A stretch of 58,627 bases of DNA. Source: Gammaproteobacteria bacterium (GTDB lineage: Bacteria > Pseudomonadota > Gammaproteobacteria > HK1). Position numbers and translations under genes: made by a program. The notes under the pieces were generated by a model that was not told the DNA's origin, searched no databases, and saw only the letters and a list, made by a program, of their open reading frames with translations. The DNA lies in assembly GCA_009937425.1 (NCBI GenBank), contig JAACFO010000011.1, forward strand, positions 1-58,627, in the 5' to 3' direction. Of this stretch, positions 51,177 through 58,627 are shown one piece after another; within the stretch, counting starts at the first letter, position 1, and every line of letters begins with the position of its first letter.

Positions 51177-53417
51177 CTACTTCTCCAGATGCGTGTATAC
51201 GCCATCCCAGTCTGCGGGGGGTGGATTATTGCGGAAGTGGTTGATGCGCTCGATGTAGAGCTTGTAGAGAGCGCGCTTGGGCGAGCGCTTGCTGAGATTC
51301 ACGAATTGCAGCTCGGCCAATTCCCAATTCTGTGCGCGGTATAGCTTCACCGCCTCCCGGTAGAAGTCCAGCTCGTCACGGAGCTTCTTATCCACAGCAT
51401 CCCGTGGGCCGAGGGGCTCGTAAATGCTGACGGGCTTGTCCCTGCCCTTGACGCGCACGCGGTCGAGCTCCCGGTACGCGAGTGCCGGCACGGCGTCCCG
51501 GGTAGCGCGGCTGACGATAATGGACACGCCGTAGCTTTTGGTCAGCCCCTCCAGGCGCGACGCCAGGTTAACCCCGTCGCCCAGAACCGTATAAGCACGC
51601 CGAAAGCTGGAACCCATATTTCCGACATTCATATCGCTGGTATTGATGCCGATCCCAATATGCAACTCCGGCCATCCGCGCTCGCGGAATTCTTTTGACA
51701 GCACACGCACCTGCGAAACCATGCGCAGCGCCGAATAGAGCGCATTGCGGGGGTGATTGGGATCGTCAATGGGCGCACCCCAAAATGCCATGATGGCGTC
51801 ACCGATGTACTTGTCCACGGTCCCGCGGTGGTCATAGATGACACGCGTCATGGCGCTCAGGTACGCATTCATGAGCTCCGACAGTTCCCCCGCGCCAAGG
51901 CCCTCGGAAATGCTGGTGAAGTCGCGAACATCGGAGAACAGCACCGTGAGCTCGCGATTATGACTCTCCAGCGTGTAGGACTCCGGATTCTGGCTCATCT
52001 CCTCCACCAGCTCCGGTGGAATGTATTCGCCGAACAAGCCCGCGAGTTTGCGCTTACCGCGGGCCTCGAAAAAATAGGCGTACCACATGTTGAAAAGGAA
52101 CAGCGTGAGGACCGTCAGCACGCTGGCCGCAAGGGGAAAAACGAAGTTGGCGTACTGCCAGACGAGAAGATTTGCCGTGACGATGGAGCCAAGCAGCACG
52201 AGCGTCATGACCCCCGACAAGATCGGGCTCAATACGGGTAACAGCAACGCCATCAGCAAACCCGATAGCAACACCAGCAAGAACTCGGCACCGAGGGTAT
52301 ATGCAGGGTTCTCCTTGATAGTCCCGTCGAGAATGCCCGTGATCATGTTTGCGTGGACCTCCACACCTGGATAGTCCCCCTGAACGGGAGTGGCGCGAAG
52401 GTCCAGCAAACCCGCCGCAGTCGCACCCACCAGAACGATTCGGCCCTCCAGAAGGGAGGCCGGCGCGCTACCGGTGATGACGTCGGTGGCAGACACGTAA
52501 GAAAAGCTGCCCTTGTGGCCGCGATACGGGATCAAGGCGCTGACGCGGGCATCCACGGGAATGCGGCGATCACCGATCTCCAACCACTCGAGTTCGGAGT
52601 AGCCTCGCCCGGACCGCGATTCATCAGGATAGCCGGGTACAACACCCTTCACTCCCAGAACATTGCGCGCCACCGACATGGACAACGATTCGTAGAAGTT
52701 TCCATCGTACTCGTAGAGCATTGGCACGCGGCGAACCAAGCCGTCGGTATCCGGCAACGCCATCAAATGACCGGTAGCAAATGCTTTTTCCTGCAACTGG
52801 GCGAGGTTCGCCGCGTAGCCTGAAGCCGTCACGAAGGGAATATTCCGGCCGGTAAAACTACCGCGGGGAAACAACGGCGTCGGGGGCGCACCGGCGGTCT
52901 CAGATCCACCGGAATCGCCTCCGCCGGTGAAAAAAACGCCCAGGATTACATTGCGCCCGTCCAGACTCTCTACAAGCGCGGAGTCATGATCATAGCGTGG
53001 CCGGAGTTGCTCATATCGCTGTTGAAGCGCCCGGTCATTCGCGGCCAAATCGCCGGTGAGCTCGTCGAGTAATGCCAGCGCACTGGCTTCTTCGGGCTCA
53101 GCGAATACCACGTCGAATGCGACGAGTGCGACGCCGTAGTGATCCATGAGCTGATCCACCAGCCGTGCCACCTTGTCTCTAGGCCACGGCCATCTACCTT
53201 GCGCGGCGAGACTCTTTTCATCGATCTCGACGATTACTATGCGGTCGTCCGATGTCTCCGGCATCGTCAAGCGCAGACGGATGTCATAGGCGATGCTGTC
53301 GAAACGGTCGATGATCTCCCACTCGTGCCATTTCAATGCGTGCACGAGAAATACCGACAGAATGAACAGGCTGACGAGAACCCTGATCCAGTGGCGTTTT
53401 AGGTATTCCTGAAGCAC
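51177..53417 (-). CDS. CHASE2-sensor transmembrane adenylate cyclase
   Basis: The 746-residue protein has an N-terminal membrane helix (12-28), an extracytoplasmic CHASE2 domain (about 30-365, with DEKSLAAQGRWPWPRD and RIVLVGATAAGLLDLRATPV), three membrane helices (about 370-455) and a class III cyclase (about 490-680). Metal aspartates are in VLFSDVRDFTS and YIGDAIMAFWGAP, and GDGVNLASRLEGL holds the Asn and Arg needed for catalysis. A C-terminal helical tail of about 70 residues resembles a TPR segment. It probably makes cAMP in response to an envelope signal. It converges on the kinase operon whose first gene has the same sensor. Confidence 0.95.
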   Translation of the reverse strand: MLQEYLKRHWIRVLVSLFILSVFLVHALKWHEWEIIDRFDSIAYDIRLRLTMPETSDDRIVIVEIDEKSLAAQGRWPWPRDKVARLVDQLMDHYGVALVAFDVVFAEPEEASALALLDELTGDLAANDRALQQRYEQLRPRYDHDSALVESLDGRNVILGVFFTGGGDSGGSETAGAPPTPLFPRGSFTGRNIPFVTASGYAANLAQLQEKAFATGHLMALPDTDGLVRRVPMLYEYDGNFYESLSMSVARNVLGVKGVVPGYPDESRSGRGYSELEWLEIGDRRIPVDARVSALIPYRGHKGSFSYVSATDVITGSAPASLLEGRIVLVGATAAGLLDLRATPVQGDYPGVEVHANMITGILDGTIKENPAYTLGAEFLLVLLSGLLMALLLPVLSPILSGVMTLVLLGSIVTANLLVWQYANFVFPLAASVLTVLTLFLFNMWYAYFFEARGKRKLAGLFGEYIPPELVEEMSQNPESYTLESHNRELTVLFSDVRDFTSISEGLGAGELSELMNAYLSAMTRVIYDHRGTVDKYIGDAIMAFWGAPIDDPNHPRNALYSALRMVSQVRVLSKEFRERGWPELHIGIGINTSDMNVGNMGSSFRRAYTVLGDGVNLASRLEGLTKSYGVSIIVSRATRDAVPALAYRELDRVRVKGRDKPVSIYEPLGPRDAVDKKLRDELDFYREAVKLYRAQNWELAELQFVNLSKRSPKRALYKLYIERINHFRNNPPPADWDGVYTHLEK

Positions 53418-53425
53418 CTGAATGA

Positions 53426-53863
53426 CTATAGCACCGGGCGTTGCAACAGGCGGACACAGGAAAGGTAGCGCTGTTCGTCCGGTGGTTGGTTGCGATCACG
53501 GGCCTCCAGCAAGCTTTCTGCAAGACATTGCATCATCGCGTGCTCCAGGGCGTGGGTGTCGTGAAAGCGATCGCGCAATGCATCGTACAAGGCCTGGATG
53601 CCGGTGGGCCGATCGCTGGTAATCTGCTCGATAATCGTGATGTGCATGCCCATGTGGAGAAACGGGTTCGAGCCCTCGCCCTCGACGGGAAAATCACGCA
53701 ACAGGGAGTCTGGTTCCACGAGCATCCCATGGTATTCCGGATGCGCGCCGATAACCGCGGCGATGGATTGTTCCAAGGGCTCCAGCGGCGCACCCTCGCA
53801 GTGCTTGCGCCAAACGTCAACGAATACCTGGCGAAACTGATCCCGCTGCTGGCCGAAAATCAT
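53426..53863 (-). CDS. DUF1841 family protein
   Basis: The 145-residue protein starts MIFGQQRDQFRQVFVDVW and has the conserved PFLHMGMHITIIEQ and DRPTGIQALYDALRDRF blocks of DUF1841. The family is normally encoded beside nth, as here (17 bases apart). Its two HxMxH-like histidines could bind metal, but the function is unknown. A longer frame to 53959 overlaps nth and is rejected. Confidence 0.9.
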   Translation of the reverse strand: MIFGQQRDQFRQVFVDVWRKHCEGAPLEPLEQSIAAVIGAHPEYHGMLVEPDSLLRDFPVEGEGSNPFLHMGMHITIIEQITSDRPTGIQALYDALRDRFHDTHALEHAMMQCLAESLLEARDRNQPPDEQRYLSCVRLLQRPVL

Positions 53864-53880
53864 GGGCGCTGGCGCAATAC

Positions 53881-54516
53881 TCAAGCCGGTATCTTGTGCC
53901 GGAATTCGCACAGATCCCGAATAACACAATTGCCGCACTGGGGATTGCGAGCCGTGCAAGTGTAACGTCCGTGCAAAATGAGCCAGTGATGAGCGTCCTG
54001 TTTGAATTCGTCATCCACGACCCGCTCGAGTTTGTCCTCAACCTGGCGCACGTTCTTGCCGGGAGCGAGACCCGTGCGATTGGAGACCCGATAGATGTGC
54101 GTGTCGACCGCGATGGTGGGCACACCGAATGCGGTATTGAGAATCACGTTGGCGGTCTTACGACCAACCCCCGGTAATGCCTCCAGGGCTTTTCTGTCCG
54201 CCGGCACCTGTCCGTCGTGCTGCTCCAGAAGCATCTCGCAAGTCTTAATAATGTTGCGCGCCTTGGTGTTAAAGAGTCCGATACTCTTGATATATGCCTT
54301 GAGCCCCTGCTCGCCAAGATCGCGAATCGCCTGAGGCGAACCTGCACGCTCGAACAACTTGTCGGTTGCCTTGTTGACACTGACGTCCGTGGCTTGGGCC
54401 GACAGAATGACGGCGACAAGCAACTGGAACGGCGTCTCGTACTCGAGCTCGGTGGTCGGCGCCGGCATGGCGGCGCGCAGCCGTTCGAAAATCGCTCTGC
54501 GCTTTTCCTTGTTCAC
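53881..54516 (-). CDS. nth: Endonuclease III
   Basis: This bifunctional DNA glycosylase/AP lyase removes oxidised pyrimidines. From GTG 54516 the protein has 211 residues, exactly the E. coli length, and begins VNKEKRRAIFERLR. Catalytic Lys120 (LPGVGRKTANVIL) and Asp138 (IAVDTHIYRV) and the iron-sulfur cysteines 187, 194, 197 and 203 (C-x6-C-x2-C-x5-C) fall at the same positions as in E. coli. A longer frame from GTG 54594 overlaps rsxB and adds unrelated residues. Confidence 0.97.
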   Translation of the reverse strand: MNKEKRRAIFERLRAAMPAPTTELEYETPFQLLVAVILSAQATDVSVNKATDKLFERAGSPQAIRDLGEQGLKAYIKSIGLFNTKARNIIKTCEMLLEQHDGQVPADRKALEALPGVGRKTANVILNTAFGVPTIAVDTHIYRVSNRTGLAPGKNVRQVEDKLERVVDDEFKQDAHHWLILHGRYTCTARNPQCGNCVIRDLCEFRHKIPA

Positions 54517-54556
54517 GCAAACGGCAGACGGGCAGAAGTAATATTGATCGAATAGC

Positions 54557-55249
54557 TCACGCGTCTCGCAGGCCTCGACGGCGGTGACTGGCACGTTTTA
54601 CCGCGGCCCGTATGACAGCCTGCTTGGTGGCACGATCAGCATCACGACCTGGCATGGCGGCATCTTTCATCCGCCGGCGCTCGGTTCGCGCGCGCAACAG
54701 TCGCGGCAGGCGGTTCTGGTGAGAGCGAAAACGCCGGCGCGCCAATGGCGCCCGACCGCGCATCCACCGTTGCAAAAAGGTATTCGCTTGCGCGCTCGAT
54801 TCTGATTTCGGCAGTGACATGGGTGCCAACGCAATGCAATCCACCGGACACGGATCGAGGCAAAGCTCACAGCCGGTGCACTCGCTCTCGATAACCGTAT
54901 GCATACGCTTGGCGGCGCCCAGAATGGCGTCCACCGGACAGGCCTGGATGCACAATGTACAGCCGATACACGCCGGCTCTTCGATGCGCGCCACGGTCCA
55001 GGGTCGCTCCTCGCCGAAAGCCGGATCCAAAGGCCTCGGCGCCAGATCCAACGCCAGCGCAAGGGCGTCAATCGTCGCCGCGCCACCGGGCGCACAGCGA
55101 TTCAACTCCACCAGTCCCCCGGTCAGCGCTTCAGCGTACTCACGACAGCTGGGGTAACCGCACCCGGTGCACTGGGTTTGCGGCAACAGCCCATCGATGC
55201 CCTCCACCGAGATTCCCGCTTCCGCGTGTTTGCTGCCCGCCGGGTTCAT
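54557..55249 (-). CDS. rsxB: RsxB/RnfB-like ferredoxin without membrane anchor, separated from other rnf genes
   Basis: The 230-residue protein has the N-terminal iron-sulfur motif [21 protein letters not shown] (about 20-40, split here) and two 4Fe-4S ferredoxin motifs, [16 protein letters not shown] and [16 protein letters not shown] (about 93-140). The N-terminal helix that anchors E. coli RsxB is missing, and the C-terminal 80 residues are unusually Arg-rich ([20 protein letters not shown]). None of rsxA, C, D, G or E is adjacent. This orphan form next to metG and nth is also seen in Xanthomonas. Its ATG overlaps the metG stop (ATGA). It probably carries electrons, for example to Nth or other iron-sulfur proteins, but that is a guess. 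Confidence 0.87.
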   Translation of the reverse strand: MNPAGSKHAEAGISVEGIDGLLPQTQCTGCGYPSCREYAEALTGGLVELNRCAPGGAATIDALALALDLAPRPLDPAFGEERPWTVARIEEPACIGCTLCIQACPVDAILGAAKRMHTVIESECTGCELCLDPCPVDCIALAPMSLPKSESSAQANTFLQRWMRGRAPLARRRFRSHQNRLPRLLRARTERRRMKDAAMPGRDADRATKQAVIRAAVKRASHRRRGLRDA

Positions 55250-57309
55250 TTGACGCGCATCCCCGGCTTTGCACCTTCATCGACGCTCAGCAGCCAGATG
55301 TCCTCGCCTCCGGGACCCGCGGCGAGCACCATTCCCTGGGACGTACCAAAGCGCATTTTGCGGTGCTTGAGGTTCGCCACCACCACCGTAAGCCGGCCAA
55401 TCAGGTCTTGCGGATCGTAAGCAGCCTTTACGCCGGCGAAAATCGTGCGTGACTCGGGCCCGATATCGACGGTGAGCTCGAGCAGCTTGTCGGCGCCTTC
55501 CACACGCGCGGCCGCCGTGATGCGCGCAATGCGCAAATCGACTTTCATGAGCGCATCAATGTCGATCTCGTCGGCCACTGGCTCCAAGGAGTCGGTCGGC
55601 GACTGACCAGCATCCGACACGTCGCGCTCCGTCACTTCCAGAGTTTCCTTGGAATCTTCGACCATGGCATCCACCCGCTCGCGTTCGACGCGCGTCATCA
55701 ACTTCTGAAATCCTTTGATCCGATGATCGAGAACCGGCTCGTGAACGTCGCTCCACGCTGACGCTTCGCTATCGAGAAACTTTTCCGCCCTGGCTGCCAT
55801 CATCGGCACGATGGGCTTCAAGTAAATCATCAGTACGCGAAACAGGTTGAGTCCCATGCTGCAGACTGCCTGAACCTGAATCTGCGAGCCTTCCTGCTTG
55901 ATCAACACCCACGGCTTGTGCTCGTCGATGTACTGATTGGCGAGATCCGCCAGCGCCATGATTTCCCGCACCGCCTTGGCGAATTCGCGCTCTTCGTAGT
56001 GACGGGCGATCTGATCTCCGGCGCTGACGAAGCGCGCGTAGAGATCCGGATCGGCGAGAGAAACGGCCATACGGCCATCGAATCCCTTGGCGATGAAACC
56101 GGCGCAGCGCGACGCGATATTCACGACCTTGCCGACCAGATCAGAGTTCACCCGTTGCACGAAGTCATCGAGGTTGAGATCCAGGTCATCGATTCCCGAA
56201 CCTAGTTTTCCTGCGTAATAGTAGCGTAGGTACTCCGGATTGAGGTGATCGAGATAGGTTCGGGCATTGATGAACGTGCCCCGTGACTTTGACATCTTGC
56301 GACCGTTCACGGTGAGGAATCCGTGGCAGAAGACAGCGGTAGGCGTACGAAAGCCGGCGCCATGGAGATTCGCCGGCCAGAACAGAGTATGAAAATACGC
56401 GATGTCCTTGCCGATGAAATGATAAAGCTCGACCTGACTGTCCGGTCCCCAGTAGTCATCGAAATTCAGGTCATCCCGTTGCTTGCACAAGTTCTTGAAG
56501 CTCGCCATGTATCCGATGGGCGCATCGAGCCAGACATAGAAGAACTTTCCCGGCGCATCCGGGATCTCGAAGCCGAAATACGGCTCGTCACGGGAGATGT
56601 CCCAATCCTGCAAGCCCATGGCGAACCACTCTTGCAGCTTGTTAGCAATTTCGGGCTGAACCCGGGCCACACCGTCGGCGGCACCCACCCATCCCTTGAG
56701 CATGTCGGTGAAGTCGGCGAGGCGCACGAAGTAGTGTTCGGAATCGCGCCACAGGGGGGCTTGTCCCGACAGTACCGACAACGGGTTGATAAGATCGGAA
56801 GAGTGATAAGTGGTCGAGCAGACTTCGCAGCTATCGCCGTATTGGTCCGGCGCGCCACATTCGGGATTCGGACACGTGCCGCGAATATAGCGATCCGGCA
56901 AACCCACGCCCTTGACCGGGTCGTAGGGCTCGCGAATGGTTCGCACAGCGATATGGCCCGAATCGCGAAGCCGCTCATAGATGAGGTTCGCGAGATCCCG
57001 ATTCTCATCGGAGTGAGTGGTGTAGAAATTGTCGAAGCTGATGGCGAACTCATGGAAATCAGCACGGTGTTCCTCGCCGATACGGGAAATCAATTCTTCG
57101 GGACTGATTCCGTCCTCCTCGGCACGTAACATGATTGGCGTGCCGTGGCTGTCGTCGGCGCATACGTACAGGCACTTGTGGCCGCGCAGCCGCTGGAAGC
57201 GCACCCAGATATCGGTCTGAATGTATTCCACCAGGTGTCCCAGATGGATCGCCCCATTGGCGTACGGGAGTGCGCTGGTGACGAGAATGGTTCTGGAGTC
57301 GTCGCTCAT
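55246..57309 (-). CDS. metG: Methionyl-tRNA synthetase
   Basis: This class I synthetase of 687 residues starts at ATG 57309 ([19 protein letters not shown]). The HIGH-type motif is IHLGH, the Cys4 zinc knuckle is [19 protein letters not shown], and the KMSKS loop is [10 protein letters not shown]. The anticodon-binding region is at about 400-530, and a C-terminal EMAP II-like tRNA-binding domain (about 585-687) provides dimerisation. The frame from 57348 adds 13 residues without family similarity. It is divergent from mrp, as in most gammaproteobacteria. Confidence 0.98.
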   Translation of the reverse strand: MSDDSRTILVTSALPYANGAIHLGHLVEYIQTDIWVRFQRLRGHKCLYVCADDSHGTPIMLRAEEDGISPEELISRIGEEHRADFHEFAISFDNFYTTHSDENRDLANLIYERLRDSGHIAVRTIREPYDPVKGVGLPDRYIRGTCPNPECGAPDQYGDSCEVCSTTYHSSDLINPLSVLSGQAPLWRDSEHYFVRLADFTDMLKGWVGAADGVARVQPEIANKLQEWFAMGLQDWDISRDEPYFGFEIPDAPGKFFYVWLDAPIGYMASFKNLCKQRDDLNFDDYWGPDSQVELYHFIGKDIAYFHTLFWPANLHGAGFRTPTAVFCHGFLTVNGRKMSKSRGTFINARTYLDHLNPEYLRYYYAGKLGSGIDDLDLNLDDFVQRVNSDLVGKVVNIASRCAGFIAKGFDGRMAVSLADPDLYARFVSAGDQIARHYEEREFAKAVREIMALADLANQYIDEHKPWVLIKQEGSQIQVQAVCSMGLNLFRVLMIYLKPIVPMMAARAEKFLDSEASAWSDVHEPVLDHRIKGFQKLMTRVERERVDAMVEDSKETLEVTERDVSDAGQSPTDSLEPVADEIDIDALMKVDLRIARITAAARVEGADKLLELTVDIGPESRTIFAGVKAAYDPQDLIGRLTVVVANLKHRKMRFGTSQGMVLAAGPGGEDIWLLSVDEGAKPGMRVK

Positions 57310-57465
57310 GGAGCCGGGTATAAAAGCGGAATCGAGGCCGGCGCACAAGGTATCACTTAGCCTCGATCCGTGCCATGGCGGTCCAATGCGGGCTCACGGG
57401 CCGTTTCGGCGCAGGCAAACTACGGTAGAATCGCCGCAGTGTTTTTTTCCCTTTGGAGTTCTGTG

Positions 57466-58557
57466 ATGGGTGAGGTGACCAAGGCTGCGGTCGAGGAAGC
57501 GATAAGTGGCTACATCGATCCCTATCTGGATTCGGACCTGGTATCGGCGAAGTCCGTCAAGAGCGTGGAAGTCAACGACGGGCGGGTGCGGGTATCGATC
57601 CAGCTGGGCTTCCCCGCCCGTGGCTATACCGAGGCGCTGCGCCAGGCACTGGCCGAGCGCATTTCTGCACTCCAGGGGGTCAGCCAGTGCGACATCGAGG
57701 TAGGCGTGAAAATTGCCACCCACGTGGTCCAGCAAGGCGTGGAGACGCTCTCGAACGTGAAGAACATCATCGCGGTGGCCTCGGGCAAGGGCGGCGTGGG
57801 GAAATCCACCGTATCAGTGAACCTGGCCCTGGCGCTGTCGGCCGAAGGGGCCACGGTGGGTATCCTGGATGCCGATATCTACGGCCCCAGCCAGCCGCGC
57901 ATGCTCGGCAGCAGCGGCCAGCCGGATTCCACCGACGGCAAATCCCTGGAGCCCCTGATCAGCTACCACATTCAATCCATGTCCATCGGTTATCTCGTGG
58001 ACGAGGAAACGCCGATGATCTGGCGCGGTCCCATGGTGACCCAGGCACTCGAGCAACTGCTCAAGGACACCAATTGGCGGGACGTGGACTATCTCATCGT
58101 CGACCTGCCGCCGGGGACCGGCGACACGCAGCTCACGCTGGCGCAGAAGATCCCGGTGAGCGGCGCGATCATCGTCACGACCCCCCAGGACATCGCCTTG
58201 CTCGATGCCCGCAAGGGACTGAAGATGTTCGAGAAGGTCCAGGTGCCGGTGCTGGGGATCGTGGAAAACATGAGCACCCACGTGTGCAGCCAGTGCGGGC
58301 ACGAGGAGCACATCTTCGGCGAAGGCGGCGGCAGGCGGATGGCCGAGCAGTACGATGTGGACTTTCTCGGCGCCCTGCCCCTGGACGGTAACATCCGAGC
58401 CGACGCCGACGACGGCAAACCGACGGTGGTAAAAAACCCCGACGGCCCGGTAGCGCAGCAGTTTCGCGAAATCGCCCGCCGCCTGGCGGCAAAGTTGTCC
58501 CTGAAAGCCAGAGACTACACCCAGGCCTTTCCGAAGATTATGATCCAGAATGATTAA
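57466..58557 (+). CDS. apbC: Mrp/ApbC iron-sulfur cluster carrier ATPase
   Basis: The 363-residue protein has an N-terminal MIP18/DUF59 domain (about 1-85) and a ParA-type ATPase. The deviant Walker A is ASGKGGVGKSTVSVN, followed by DADIYGPSQP and LIVDLPPGTGDTQLT. The cluster-binding pair is CSQC (about 275-278). Mrp carries 4Fe-4S clusters to target enzymes. ATG 57466 has GGAG 7 bases upstream; GTG 57463 is adjacent. A TAGAAT box at 57426-57431 could be its -10. The gene ends 18 bases before a repeat. Confidence 0.96.
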   Translation: MGEVTKAAVEEAISGYIDPYLDSDLVSAKSVKSVEVNDGRVRVSIQLGFPARGYTEALRQALAERISALQGVSQCDIEVGVKIATHVVQQGVETLSNVKNIIAVASGKGGVGKSTVSVNLALALSAEGATVGILDADIYGPSQPRMLGSSGQPDSTDGKSLEPLISYHIQSMSIGYLVDEETPMIWRGPMVTQALEQLLKDTNWRDVDYLIVDLPPGTGDTQLTLAQKIPVSGAIIVTTPQDIALLDARKGLKMFEKVQVPVLGIVENMSTHVCSQCGHEEHIFGEGGGRRMAEQYDVDFLGALPLDGNIRADADDGKPTVVKNPDGPVAQQFREIARRLAAKLSLKARDYTQAFPKIMIQND

Positions 58558-58576
58558 AATACCTGCCGCATCCTTA

Positions 58577-58617
58577 TCCCCTTTCCCCCTCCGGGGGAGA
58601 GGCTAGGGTGAGGGGGC
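58577..58617 (+). repeat. GC-rich repeat-like hairpin after apbC
   Basis: CCCCC and GGGGG flank a TCC loop (stem 58584-58589 with 58593-58598), followed by GAGGCTAGGGTGAGGGGG. The combination of a C-run/G-run hairpin with a GGCTAGGGTGAGGG tail is a pattern seen after many genes in diverse GC-rich Proteobacteria. It may terminate apbC or be an extragenic repeat; there is no T-run. The window ends before the full unit can be judged. Confidence 0.6.
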
Positions 58618-58627
58618 CACATTTATT

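Overview
The window is chromosomal DNA from a GC-rich gammaproteobacterium. The strongest evidence is gene order. A Tyr-Gly-Thr tRNA cluster precedes tuf, as in the enteric tufB operon. The runs hemF-tsaC-topA-smg-dprA-LysM / def-fmt-rsmB-ntrYX-trkAH, secB-gpsA, envC-ctpA, ubiE-ubiJ-ubiB, hslVU-xerC-dapF and mrp/metG-rsxB-nth are all familiar from Pseudomonas, Xanthomonas and Chromatiales relatives. An orphan rsxB beside nth and metG, a lysine-tailed topoisomerase I and a class 1B dihydroorotate dehydrogenase suggest a lineage near the Xanthomonadales/Chromatiales boundary, perhaps a marine Woeseia-like group. That placement is inference, and no 16S gene is present.

Layout. 1-682 (minus): 5' end of tuf and three tRNA genes. 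731-8275 (minus): hemF, tsaC, purE, topA, smg, dprA and a LysM protein. 8534-18827 (plus): def, fmt, rsmB, a DUF4390 protein, ntrY, ntrX, trkA, trkH and a small TPR protein. 18909-23123: class 1B pyrD, trmL, an XRE regulator and rlmKL. 23250-31783 is the most accessory-looking part: an MFS transporter, a class III cyclase, an ACP/acyl-AMP ligase/PlsC fusion, two zinc dehydrogenases and a uronate dehydrogenase. 31816-37537: gpsA, secB, a rhodanese, then divergent envC, ctpA and a polysaccharide deacetylase. 37517-46049 (minus): ubiB, ubiJ, RDD protein, ubiE, DUF971, hslU, hslV, xerC, DUF484 and dapF. 46318-53417: DUF4124 protein, then a CHASE2 Ser/Thr kinase, PP2C phosphatase and FHA protein facing a CHASE2 adenylate cyclase. 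53426-58557: DUF1841, nth, rsxB, metG, and divergent mrp.

Two things stand out. First, at 46939-53417 a Ser/Thr kinase and an adenylate cyclase with the same kind of extracytoplasmic CHASE2 sensor converge on each other. The kinase runs with its own phosphatase and a phosphopeptide-binding FHA protein, so this looks like a compact phosphorylation/cAMP signalling locus. Second, two perfect long palindromes (32- and 36-bp arms) and one partial copy share a 20-bp core. The two palindromes lie exactly at convergent gene ends, one of them supplying the stop codons of both flanking genes. They look like an undescribed REP/MITE-type family.

Other oddities are a gpsA with no canonical start codon, an NtrX without the sigma-54 contact motif, and the absence of usual neighbours (purK, grxC, gpmI, rnf genes, lysA). 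No CRISPR array, transposase, integrase or rRNA gene was seen, and no gene-free stretch exceeds about 300 bases.
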